Shown here: piece by piece, positions 37,101 through 49,500 of the stretch | How positions within the stretch are numbered: the stretch's first letter is position 1 | Layout of the letters: the number at the start of each line of letters is the position of its first letter | Source of the DNA: Trogon surrucura | Lineage: Eukaryota; Chordata; Aves; Trogoniformes; Trogonidae | Assembly (NCBI GenBank): GCA_020746105.1 | Contig: CM036621.1 | Span: 46,038,264-46,102,263, forward strand | Reading direction: 5' to 3' | Length of the DNA stretch: 64,000 nucleotides | The notes under the pieces: model-generated | The model's database searches: none | Told to the model about the DNA's origin: nothing | The model's input: the letters and a program-made list of their open reading frames with translations, nothing else | Made by a program: the position numbers and the translations under genes

Positions 37101-38640
37101 CACAGTGGAGATGGCAAGAAGTAACAGGCTTAAGGGCAGCAATAGGTAACTTAGGCTGGATACTAGGACATGTTCTCCAGATGTAGCACCAGCTCCATGA
37201 TTTGCAGCACTGTGAATAACACCAGTTATTTGCTCTAAAAGAGACCATCCACAGGCATGGTAAAACCTCTGTGCTCAGAGCTCTTCAAGCCCAGGCAAAT
37301 ATCCAGCTGACCAGAGAACAGATACACAAACTGTGGGGTTAAACATATCTTCAAGGTGGAAAAATGAGTTTAACGACCTCTTCATGCCTTGTTTCTTGGT
37401 GTTTCGGTGACTAAACAAACCGAAGTTTGATGAGGGAGCATCTTTTATTTGGCCAACAGATTGTTTTTGAACAGAGCCTTAAGTCTGTGGCTATACCAGG
37501 ACTGCTACAACATATGCTTTGTTCAGTCAAATCAGATAATGTTGCAAAAACAGATGGCCCCCCAAAGTTTCTTGCATAATTTTTCACCACTAGAAAACTT
37601 ATTTCAAGAAACGGTTTGTCTCTCAAGACCTTTGGAGTCACCCAGAACAAGGTGCCATAACCAAAAGTGAAGAAAAAAGAACAAAAATATTTCTCCAGGA
37701 GTATGATGTATGGGGTAGGATGCATCTGCATTGCCTCCAGCTTCTGCTTTTTCATTTCATTTTCCTTTTTTAATATATTACCACCGAGAAAATATATTAC
37801 CCCAGCTGCATTTTTGTTTGGTTCATGGCTTGGACGTTAAACTCTAACATTTTCATAGGGATGACAAAGCTGAGAAGTGTTTCCTGCAGGTGTCTGTAGC
37901 AATGGATGGGACCAAGAGCGCTGCTCTGCTGAGACAGTGCGCAGGTGGAAGGGCTGCAGGGATATTTCAGGAGGGTCACTCCACAAGTTCCCAGTTCTCA
38001 CTGGGAAGGCCGTGTCATTGTCTCAGGGTCCTCCCATTAACACATCTGCAGTTTCTGTGTCTAACAGGGCTGACCACTTCTGTAAGAAACTGTTTAAAAG
38101 AAACAAGAAAAACAAAGAAAAAGAAAATAAATGGCGTTGATTGCTCAATTCAGAATATGTCAATAGTTGTCTCAGCTTCTTGGCAAGGCAGCTGCTGGGC
38201 TACTTGACTGCAGCATCTCTCCTGCTACAGGCAACTGAAGAAGACGCTGTCAAGTGCGGATCTAGAAATTCATTGTTTGTCTAACTAACATCTTAGCCTA
38301 GCCACAACATAACAACATATTTAGTCCATGTATTATTTAGATATCTATAATCTGAATTACTTAATTATTCATAGGAACTAGCAAAACCTAAACCTGTTAA
38401 ACACATGTCCCAGAGCTGCCCCATGCCATCATGATGCTCCCCCACCCTATGCAACATTATGGAAGGCCATCAGCTTCCCAAATCCTTTACCTGGAGAAGT
38501 ATGATGATGTCACCGTATGCTGGGGAGGGAGTGGGCTTCTTCTACAGTCTTGAGTTTGCTCAGAACTACTTCTGTGTGCTAACCTTGTATTTCTTAATGG
38601 ATTACAGTCTCTCCTCTGCTGTTTGCCCACAAGCTTACGT
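34115..38640. other. Intergenic spacer without recognised genes
   Basis: I see only short, unsupported open frames and no clear mobile element or RNA gene in this stretch. Confidence 0.55.
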
Positions 38641-38644
38641 ACAT

Positions 38645-39218
38645 CACGATTCTTCTCCCTTTATTCTGCTCTTCTGAGACCCCACCTCGAATACTGCGTC
38701 CAGTTCTGGTGTCCCCACCATAAGAGGGACATAGAACTGTTAGAGTGTGTTCAGAGGAGGGGCACACAGATGATCCAGGGGCTGGAGCACCTCTGCTACG
38801 AGGACAGACTGAGGGAGCTGGGATTGTTCGGTTTTGAAAAGAGAAGACTTCAGAGGGACCTAAGAGCTGCCTTCCAACACCTAAAGGGAACCTACAGGAA
38901 GGCTGGGGAGGGACTTTTTACAAGAGCGTCCACTGATAGGACAAGGGGAAATGGGTTTAAGTTGAAGGAGAATAGATTTAGGTTAGATCTTAGGAAGAAA
39001 TTCTTCAGCACGAGGGTGGCAAGATTTTGGAATAAATTACCCAGAGATGTTGTGGCTGCTCCCTCCCTGGAGGTGTTCAAGGCCAGGTTGGACAGAGCCT
39101 TGAGTAGCCTGATCTAGTGGAGAGGCCTCCCTGCCCATGGCAGGGAGGTTGGGTTAGATGATCTCTAAGGTCTCTTCCAGCCTAGGCCATTCTATCATTC
39201 CATGATTCTATGATTCTT
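38645..39218 (+). mobile_element. CR1 LINE, 5'-truncated, ORF2 C-terminus intact
   Basis: This insertion encodes the end of the CR1 reverse-transcriptase ORF without stops, with conserved LLRPHLEYCVQFW, a GNGFKLKENRFRLDLRKKFF-like segment and RFWNKLPRDVV, ending at a TAG at 39115-39117. The 3' UTR follows, with a short hairpin around CCTCCCTGCCCATGGCAGGG and the tail ATTCTATCATTCCATGATTC. CR1 elements are commonly 5'-truncated and lack poly(A). The open frame suggests this is one of the younger insertions here. The 5' limit is approximate. Confidence 0.92.
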
Positions 39219-41480
39219 TATCCTTATACAATATGATTTCTTTTAATGGGGTGATCCATGCAATTGGACAAAACAATGCAAAGCTTAAACTAAAACACAT
39301 TTGTGAATAATAGAGCTAAAACAAGCCCCAGATTCCAGGATAGCGAGAGACGTTTGAACATTCAGTTATTCTGCTGCTACAGCTAGCAGAGGCTAGACAA
39401 TGGACCCTCTGCTCCTTGGGAAAATCGTAGGCACTGGAAAAGGTCTTAAATAATTTTGAAAAAGTGATTCAAAACCATCCCAGAGCAGCTATTTACAGTT
39501 ATACAATTTGAGATAGGATATTCATTTCTCACTTACCAGTTTACCTCTCTTTTTTCTCTATCCTTTAGGATTGCAGTCCCACAGTGCTGTTCCAGCCTGT
39601 CAAGTTGTTATTTTTTTGCATTGCTTCTGGAGTATGTGTTCTAGGAGTCCTACCACATTGATCAAGTGGCCTCAGCAATCCCCTCCATCCCCAGCCATCA
39701 CCTTCCCATGAAGGGCTGTGAATCAGCATTGCCTCAAATGAAGAGAATTTAGTTAGAGGAAAACAGAAATGTGGCCCAAATTCTGTCGTCGTTACATAAA
39801 CCCCCTTGCTAAACATCTGGAGAACATCTGAAGTTTAACAAAGCAGCCCCGCAGGCAGAGGCATTTTTGACCTTCCCTGTAATGAAAGCATAAAAATTGA
39901 GACAGAAAAAAAAGGGAAGTAAATATAACCAGAAATGGAAGATAAAATGAGTTCAGCATATCAGGACCTACTCTGGTCCAAACACCTAACAAGGGATCCC
40001 GTGATTCTACCTGGACAGTGCACAAGAGTGAGGACAGACAAGGCAACATGCCCAAACACATGACATTGAGCACTACTGAAAAATCCCTGCTGGTGCTTTT
40101 CTTCTGGGAAAGACAGCTCTTCACCAGGCCCTGTTTAAAACTGTGTTTCTTCTGGACAAACTGGACTTTTAACGGAAATGTTTAGATTTTTCTCGGGGGT
40201 AAAACTGACAAATACTTCAGAACAGAGCCTTGCGAAGTGATAATTTTTGCTGGCTTGGAATTTTCTTCCCCTTTCAGTCAAAAGAAAAAAAAACAAGGGC
40301 ATGGTTGCAGCGGAGGGAGGAGGAAGGGAAAATGTGCAGAAGCAGGAAAAATTCCTTCTGCCACCTGCTTTTTTAGCAAAGAAGCTGCAAACCAGACCAA
40401 AGTCGGAGAGAGATTTCTCCATCCTCAAGCTCTCCAGACATTTCTCCTTTCCTTCCTGGATGATTCACGCCAAAGACTGGAGTGAACCTTTGAGAAATAT
40501 TTCTTTAGCTGTAACAATAACTGCCTTTATTAGGGCAGACGCAAAAGCGTTTTTTTCCTGACTTTCTGTGGAGGGGAAGAGTGGGATATCTGACACAAAC
40601 TGCAGTCACCCGCAGAGCCTTCCCAGAGGTGCTCCTCAGACCTTCCAGCTGTGAGCGAGGTGTCTCCGGCACTGCGGGGCAGCCAGAGAGCCCAACAAGC
40701 ATCTCAGCCGACACTTTTGGCCAGGAGAGAGCATGACTAAGAGGACGTGAGACAAGGGGGGAAGCAAGGCAGTGCCTCTCTGTCACAGAAAGAGGACATG
40801 AATGTGGCCCACCGTCCACAAGTGGACAGAAGAAGTGACTGTGCAGACATCCACCTGGAAAGGTTGAAACAAGCTCCTCGGATGTACAGGTATAGCATGG
40901 GAGCTTCCCCAAAGACACGCATCCTTTAGAGCTGCTTTAGGAAGGAAATCAAACATTTGGGGAGAAACGAGTCTGGCAAAGCTGGATGAGATGTTTGACA
41001 CCTCCACCAGTAGCCCTGTCTTCAGAACAAAATCCCCGCATACCCAGGGAAGCAGGCACTATGGAGAGATGATGAACATAAGCAGAAAGCAAGTGCAGCT
41101 TACCTCTTCACCTGATGACCACCATACCTCTACACCAGGTCTTCTGGAAACAACAGTACCTACCTGTGCAGGGTGTTGGGGATTTTTTTTGCGATCAGAA
41201 GAGAAACTGAAGTTGCATAAGCACTTCCCATCCTTTGAGGGCTTCGTGCTCTCCTCACATTTTTATGCACTATTTAATAGACGAAGAGAATTCATAGTAT
41301 TTCTCAAATCTGAGGTATTCAATAATAGTCACATTTGTGATACAAATGCAATAGATCTCTTCTTCTCTATTCCTTACAGTTTTATGTGAGAAGTTCTGCT
41401 GGAATCCTGCCAGGTCCCAGCAACCTCAATTTTACCAAGTGACTTTTTGAACAAATCCCTTGAAATTCAAGTCAGACAAA
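39219..41480. other. Intergenic spacer downstream of COL6A1
   Basis: No gene, RNA or mobile element is recognised. It lies between the CR1 insertion and the probable COL6A1 polyadenylation region. Confidence 0.5.
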
Positions 41481-41505
41481 CTTCCAGCGAGACTGTGGAA
41501 AACAA

Positions 41506-41511
41506 TTTATT
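41506..41511 (-). terminator. COL6A1: Candidate COL6A1 poly(A) signal
   Basis: AATAAA on the minus strand, 1.4 kb past the COL6A1 stop, followed by a T/G-containing stretch (TTTGTCTGA). It is the first canonical hexamer I find downstream of the stop. If used, the COL6A1 3' UTR is about 1.4 kb. This is inference from the motif alone. Confidence 0.35.
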
Positions 41512-42928
41512 TGGCAAATTTCCAAAGTTGACAATTTTAGTAAAACACAGGCATAAAATAAAACTAACACATAAAATGGATTTTTTTTTTGGGTACAGAG
41601 TAAAGAGTTTGGGATGCCAATACCTGGCAATCACTGTTGCTTTCTCAGAAGCGCATGAATTCGTAGCAAGAGCACCAATGGAAGCGCTGAAACAAAATCT
41701 CACCCAGCCAAACCACATCTTCAGAGTGGTCCTGGAAACAACTGTGTAAACACCAAGGGCCACATCACCCACGTAGCGATAGCACCTTTGTCAGTATATC
41801 TGTAGGGCGTGAATCAAAGACCCTGGCAGATAATGGCAGCCTTTTCCTTGACTTTGCTGGGCTGTGGATGAGGCCCTAATTCAATATATAGTACAGTTAG
41901 TGGGTTTCCATATGGCCCAGGTGCCTAATTCCTAGATGGCCCTATAGAAACAGTACTCCCAGAGAGCTCACTGGGAATTAGACAGCTTGACACTTTTGGA
42001 AAAAAAATATTAAAAAAATCCCACTAACTGGGCTCAGAGAGATTTTCCAGAATGGGGCGTGGACTATAACACAAGTCATCACGTTATTCATGAGGTTCCT
42101 GGTTTCACTGTAGGACCATGAGATCAGTTAGTGAAGAAGTGCAGTTATGTAGCTTCTTCTAGGACTTCTCCCCTCCCCAATGGCTGCTCTCCATCTTTCG
42201 TTTGGTCGGTGCCCAGCTTCCCTGCGCTGAATGGGAGTGTCAGCACTGAGTGTCCACCACCCATCTCCACCCCAGCCCTGGGAAGTCAGTGCCTCATCTC
42301 ATGGCACTGGAGGTCAGAGATGCTTCCACCTGGCTTGGATAATGCAGTCCAGCCCTCCTGCCACAAGCATGAGACATACAAACCAAACTTGCCAGTCATG
42401 ACAACGATCCTGTCTCAAAGCTTGCTGAAGCACTGAATGTTTCATGTGAAGCACAGCATTGGGTTAGGACCATTGTGAGCTGGACAAGTGCTCAGATGAT
42501 GTGTGGAAGACAGAAGCAAACGAACAAAAAACCCTGTGTCTGAAAAGAGCATAATCAGCCTTATAAGACTAGGCTAGTCCTTAGTGGTACAAAATTCCTC
42601 ATCCGGATTCTTTCTTGGCAAAAAACAGTGGGATGAGGTTGCTATTGGTGTTCTGGCAGCTTATTGCTAGGTGTGTTTGCCTGCTGTGGAGAGGGACAGG
42701 CAGTCATGGGCAGGAAGGGAAGTTCGAGGCTAGCGGAGTAGAGAGGCAGATGATGAAGCAGGGGGAGAAGGAAAAGGATTGCACACAGTGGGGCTGTGGC
42801 GATACGGCTATCTGCATAAACACAAATTCCTCGGGTTGGTCAAGAACACTGTTAATTTTGTTTTGTTGGTTTTCATTTTTAGGCGAGACAGAAGCAGGCA
42901 GGGCCTTTGCAGAAACCCACCCAGACAC

Positions 42929-43539
42929 TCAGTCAACAGCGATCTTCCTGGAGACAGTTTGGTAGAAGACGCCGCGCAGCAGAGACGTGTAGTCAGGCAC
43001 ACGGAAGAGGTGGCGTTCCCCGTAGACCACGTCGTAATCTGCGCTCTTCCCCGTGACCAGGACACGGATGTTGGGCTCGTTGGCCTGGCTGCCCACTGCC
43101 AGCACATAGATCTCAATGTCAGCCTGCTGAGCTTCCTGCACAGCCCTCTCAATGGCCCTCGGCGTGACCCCTTGGGAGTTGCCATCAGAAAACACCAGCA
43201 CCCTCTTCTTCGCCCCGGCACGGGAGGACCGCTGGTACAGTGCCGTGACAAACCGCAGAGCAGCGTTGATGTCTGTGGCGTCGTTAATGAATTCCATGTT
43301 GTCGATGGCCTTGGCGATGACTGTGTAGTTGTGCTGGAACTGCGCTTCCACTTTCTGTTGGTTCCTGCCACTGTACTGGACCACCGAGATGCGCACGGAG
43401 TCGTCGGCAGGCTTGCCAGCTTCCAGGAACCGCTCCGCCAGCCGCTTCACAAACTTCTTGGTGGTCTCGAAGTTCTTGCTCCCCACGCTGGTGGAGCTGT
43501 CCACCAGCAGCGTGATGTCTGCCAGCCTGTCGAAGGTGA
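42929..43539 (-). CDS. COL6A1: COL6A1 C2 VWA domain, terminal exon
   Basis: This 611-nt exon encodes the C2 domain and the stop TGA at 42929-42931. The MIDAS motif is LVDSSTS, followed by NDATDINAA and VFSDGNSQG; the chain ends SRKIAVD. It aligns end to end with human alpha-1 C2 (which ends SRKVALG). Acceptor CCCCTTGCAG. The opposite strand is open for 280 codons, but that is a shadow of this GC-rich exon. Confidence 0.97.
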
Positions 43540-46500
43540 CTGCAAGGGGAAAGGCCCAGGGCTTGTTATGCTCTGTTTCTCCTCCTGCCTCTTCCACTTC
43601 CATAGAAAGCCGCCCTCTTGAAGGCTTCCTGCCTTGTCACACTTAGGAAATAGCCGCTCTCTGGGTATTTGCTAGCTTGGTTTTCTCTACCCCAGCACTG
43701 TCTACACTTGTCCTTTTACGCTTTAATTCCTTCTTTCGTTTGGTTTAAGATATGCTTACCAGGTGTTTACCTAGTTTAGATAATTTAGTGACTTTTGGTC
43801 CTTACATACAGCGCTTCCTTGCATGTCTGGGGAACCAGTGCATCTGCCAAGGCTGACTTCTTTATATGATGAGTCTGAGGATTGTATACACCTCTGGACT
43901 TGGAGGTGTACCCCACAGAACTCCTCCCTGTACTCACTTTTCAAGCACCTTTGTCAAACATCACTGCCACAGTGGTGATTTTTCCTCATGCTCCCACTAT
44001 CATATAACAATTGATCTCATCATCTGCCTCAGCTAAAGCTTGTGAAGGCTAAAAATTGGCACAGCCTCCTCTCAAGGTTTGAGGTGCCAGAAAAACAACT
44101 CTCTATGCTTTTACTCCAGGTAGTCTGGGCTGGCATGTGTGTGAGCAGCCCTGTGAGTGTCTGACAAGGCTTGTTCGCTTTTCCAGTCCAGGAGCTTCCC
44201 TGTTGCAAGAGGTCTCCAGGCTATGCATCCTCACAAACACAAACTCCCTCTTTTCCCACCACAGCACCCACAACCCGTTTGTGCGGCACAAGGAGCCAAT
44301 ACTCACTTGGGCAGGTGTAGTCCGGACATTTCTTCTCTGTTAAGAAAATTAGAAAGAATAAGGTCACCAGCTCACCCAGGAAAACCACTCCTCCTATAGC
44401 TTGCCACGGAGCCACAGAAGGAACAAACGCTCACCACAGCCACAGCTGCATTGTGCAAGGTGCTACAGAGGCGCGTGCTTGAAAAATGATGTCCTTGCAT
44501 CAGGAGAGGACTTAATGGTTGGACTCGATGATCTTATAGGTCTTTTCCAACTCAAATGATTCTACGATTCTTTCATTCTGTGACTTGGACCTTGCTGCAA
44601 ACTGTTCTGAGACATGAGATGTCCTTATCCCTTATTTAACTAAACCTTGAACACTGTTATCATCCCTCAATACCTGCTTAAGAGCATAACTGGGGGAAAG
44701 CAAGGTAGGACAGCCTGCATCCAATCACCCTTTGATTGAAGCAATCCTCACTACCTTACTATCTCCAGCCACAACCATTCACCCACCTTGGCAGACGTAT
44801 GAGGTGATGTTCTGCAAGAAGGTGTCATCCAGGAGCTCAGCGTAGTTGTCCCTTTGAATAGATAGTCCTGGCCTGGTTGGTCTGCTTAAACAAGCAATGT
44901 CATTCAGGTGATCCGGATTTGGAGGGTTCCGGAAAATGTCACCTATCCCAAGGGAAACCACCTGCAGGGAAGTTAAAGTCTATCACCAGATGCATTCATC
45001 ATCTAATGCATTCATAAACTTGAATGCCTGTCACTCTGTGAGTGTTTCTAGTGGCATGTGTCCACCCCTGACCTATTGTTGGATAGCAAACACATGAGAA
45101 CCGGCACTACTCTGATGCACAGCTCCTGTGTGCCAGTTGCCTGCAGTATGATTCTTCTTCCCCTGTGCCCTTACCGGGGTGACATCGCACAGAGAATTGA
45201 GCGGGGTGGGGTCCCGTAGCGTGTCGGAACGTCCGTCGGTGATGACGATGGCGACGCGCTTGTCAGAGGTGAATCTCTGCAGCAGATTTTCCTTGGTGAA
45301 CTGCAGGGCTTCTCCAGTGAAGGTGCCCCCAGCTATCCACTTCAGGTTCTTGACTGCCCTGCAAGAACAGGCACCAGTGAGCCTGGAAGCTCTGCCCCAT
45401 GGATGCTGAAGGGGTCCCTGCGAACATGTGTCTCTGACACAAGACAGGGAAACATCTCTGCATGGGGCTTTGAGTGGAAAATTGGCAAACTCCTTGGCCT
45501 CAGCACCACCTACAACGCCACCAACTGCTACTTTCCACTAAAGAACATTTAGCACCCTTGCAGTTGCAGGCGCTGCTGGCCTGGAGATGGAGGGTGGGAG
45601 GAGGTATCCCTGGGTCAGGTCTCTGCATGATGAGACGAGACCCCCCCAGACTCACTGTTTGAGTGCCCCGATGTTGTCTATGTTGGCATCCCCCATGGCC
45701 ACCAGCTCCTGCGTGTTGCCGTGGCTGTACTGGACAACACCCACACGGGACTCCCCAGATTCAAACTGTTGGAAGAAGCAGAAGCCAGTTAGGGTCAGAT
45801 ACCTCTGGGGAGAGCTCAGAAATCCAGCTGGTGGTTTCTACTGAATGCCTTCACGGCAGGCTCTGCTGCCTCTCCTCCACCCTAATCGAGGCAGAAGGAG
45901 CCCCATCAGGAGTGTCAGTGCCAGCCCGTGAAACAAAACCCAGAACCAGGTTTCCTGGCTCAGTGGTCTCAACACAAGCTGTTGGCCACAGTGGGTGGCT
46001 AGGAATAGCGCTTTTTCCAAAACTTGTGTTTTTCACCCAACCCAGTGGTTTTGCTGCCCAGCTCTAGCCTTTCTGCTTGTCAATAGCTCTTTTCTAGACA
46101 AAGAGACCCATGCATGCCCACATGTGTCCAGTGGCAGGTTGTTGTGGCTTTACAGCCTGTGAACTACAGAGGTGTTTGGTATACCTTAAAGAAAGACTGG
46201 ATCTCAAACATCCCTTCCAAAATCACCGAGACAAATGAAATTTTTCACTCACAGTGTGTTACCAGGGAAGAGTTAGAAGAGCAAGCATTTGTGTTCCTCT
46301 TCCTACTGGAAGATTCACTCCTGGGACAATATTGCTGTTTTGGGCTGCAAAGGTCCTTTCTAGTAGTGTGCTTAAATGGTGAACTGAACTCAAGCTTGGG
46401 GGCAGACAACAGTGCCCGGGAAGTGCCCTGACCAGCAGGGAGCTTGGGGAAGTTGCAACACACCTCATGTCTTATCTACTCCAGTCACCTGAAATGCTCA

Positions 46501-49500
46501 TCAGGACATGGAAAAGACTGAGAAATGGACTAATAATATGAATGCTTTGTGAGACATCTGCTCTGGAACACGGAAGAAGTTCACAGCCACAGCAGAGTCC
46601 CTTTGCCCAGGAAGAATGAAATGTCTATATTTTGGGACAACAAACTGCTGTCTCTTCTCTGTCACTTTATGAAGCTGGGAGGAATCAAGACTAAACCCAC
46701 TGGCACCCTTGAAGCTAAGCCTCGTGGAGGCTCTGTGATGTGGAGGCATCTCCTAGCTTTTCAACTTGCAGTGAAAAACAAATGAGTGCACACAAGTGTG
46801 TCCCAGCACCTGAAAATCTCACCTTCACACGCTCGTCCTTGCTCAGACGGTCGATGACTTTGATGATGAAGTCCTTGGCAATCTGGAAGTTCTGCAGGCC
46901 AATGCTTTCTGAGCTGTCCAATACGAAGAGAAGGTCGACGGGACCGCAGGTGCACTCTGCAGCAAGGCACAGGGGTGGAGGGGCTCGTGTTTTGTATCCG
47001 AGCAGCTCGCTCAGAGCAGCGTGTTTTGTGGGGACGGTACCAAAGCAAGCAGCTGACATCTGCTGTTAATCCTGGCCGCATGAGTGCCTATGCTCTATCT
47101 ACCAGCAAAGCACTGTGCTAAAATAAAGTGGCAAAAGAGCTGCATAGGAAGACTTGAAAGTCAGTTCACCAATTTTGCCATTTGCATTTTGCTCAGCACC
47201 CCTTATAAGACTTGTAGCATTTCCAAGCTGTGAGCACCTTTAAACCACCCAGTAATTATTCCAAAAAATCCATTTCCTCATACGCCTTCTCACTCCTTCC
47301 ATTCACCCAGCCCAGGAGGACAGAGGTGACACTGGTGGGCTGAAGGAGGCTGACTCAGCTTGTTGCTCTCTTTTCCCATGGCTTAAAGACATCATGTGCC
47401 CTTTAGCTCTTCCTTCAAGCTTTTGGACTGCAAACCCAGCCCATTAAATATCAGAGAAAAAAACCCAAAACCTCAAACCCAGCACATTTCTCTGCAGAGA
47501 AGCACAGGATTTGGAAGGAGGACCTAGCTGGATCCACAGACATCCCTTTCAACCACAAAAAGGGTGGAGAAAATCTGCCTGCAGTTTGCCTGCACAAGAC
47601 ACCTCAGCAACATTTTCTTGGGGGATCCAGCCACTGTAGCCTCTGAATCTGCACAGCACCCTCACAGAGATCTCGCTGCTCTCCCCTGCCTTTCTCATGG
47701 CTCAGTCCTCCCTCCCAGGCTCTCACCCTGTCTCCACAGTCAAAGGCAAGGCGCAGGGAAAGAGAGGGGTGCAAGCGAGGAGAAGGGCTAGGAAATGTTT
47801 GCAGAGCGATTTTGCCAAATAACACTCACCACAGCAAGCTAGAGGAGAAAGGAGGGAAAGAAAGAATGTTAAAATGCTTGACACGAGGGTTTTTTTCCAC
47901 ACAATAATGCAAACTGCAGGTTTGTGTTTCTGCAAACCCAAAGACACCTGGTCTGGACAATTTCAAGCCTATGGAGGTTTCCCTCCATGCAGATCTCTCT
48001 CCTGTTTCAGAGTTTGATGCCCTGACTTGGAACACTGGATGCAGCAGAGCTCTTTTGTCTGCACACAGCTATGCATTCTTATTTAAATAAAAATAAAAGC
48101 TAATCCTGGAGGGATTAAGCAAATCAGCAGAGTATGGAGCTCAAACTCAGTTCCTTATATACCCTACATCCTTCCAGCACTTCTTTACTGACTGTGGGCC
48201 AGAAACCCTTTGCAGCTGCTCCCCATGGCAGGACACCCCAGAACCAAGGGAATAAGTCAGGTCCTGCTATTCAAGTTAAAAAAAAAATTAAAAAATTGTG
48301 AAATGGTCCACACAAAGATTTTACACAATTTTGCTTGCAATTTGCCTGAGAGGTAGATGTGCATGTAGAGTCACAGACAGAGCAAACCAGTCTGCAGCAT
48401 GCACAAGTGAAACGGAGTTGGGTGACCTATTCTAGAGATCAAGCTGAAAGTCCCTGTGTCAAGACAAGGGACAGCAACACACAAAAGATTTGTTGTCCCA
48501 GCTGCAGGGATGACTTTTCCCCCAGCTCATTGACTTAGTCATGATTTGTGGAAGGGGAGTGATGCCCATGCATCTCTCTGCCTGGGGATGGCCCTGCCTG
48601 ATGGAAAAAGCTGCTACCTCCTGCTCATCAAGGAACTGAGCAAGGCAGGAGAGGTACAGGGATACTCACAGCACATTTTCATGATGATATCCAAGATTTC
48701 ACATTCCTGAAAACAAGAGGTAGAAAAATGTTTGAATAACAGTGAAGGCTTTCTAGGTGCTGCCCACCACCTCTGCGGCTGCTTTGTGCCCTCAAAGCAG
48801 GTCCTGATCTGGAAATGAGTGATGTGCAAATGGGGCACACTACAGAGTGGGCTGGCTGGTGATGGACTGGCATGAAGGCAATCTGACCAGTAAGGCTTGG
48901 TGAGACAGTAATGGGGGGGGCAGCCACCACCCAGCCTGGGAGCACAAGGCTCTCCCAGCAGTGACCCTCCCCCAGGAGCCATCATGCTGGGCAGAAGAAG
49001 CACAGACCAGGCAAGCAAGCAGTGCCTCGATCCCATCCCACTCACATCTGGTCCTGGAGGCCCCACAGGTCCTGGTGGTCCCTGTCAAACAGAAGCACGG
49101 GTAGAGTAGTTACAAGAGCAGCCAGTCCCATACACGACATACTCTGCCGATACCTCGCTAAGCAATGCAGAGTCTAGAAAAGTCTCCTGGCTTCCCAGTT
49201 GCTGGCCCCTGCACTGGGCTTTGAGCAGGTTACATGTGCTTGCTTGCACAAATGTCCTGGGGCTGCATAGGGGTGGGGGGGGAGAAGATCCACTTCCATG
49301 TGTGCCTTGCTGACCGAGGTGGGAAGGCAAGTTCATGCCACAGGCAGCGAGCACACACACACCCCCCATGTGTGACACAGCTTAGCATTGCCTCCACAGC
49401 ACCCACAGAGCGGATGGATGGATGGATGGCTATTGTTTGCTCAGAAGATGCCTCTCCTGTAGCCTCCTGGCCAATGTGAGGCAACACAAGTAAGTGGCTA

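Noticed and set aside
42779..43621. 280-codon open frame on the plus strand
   Set aside because: It is antisense to the COL6A1 C2 exon, whose GC-rich codons suppress stops on the other strand. It has no domain and no splice or promoter support.
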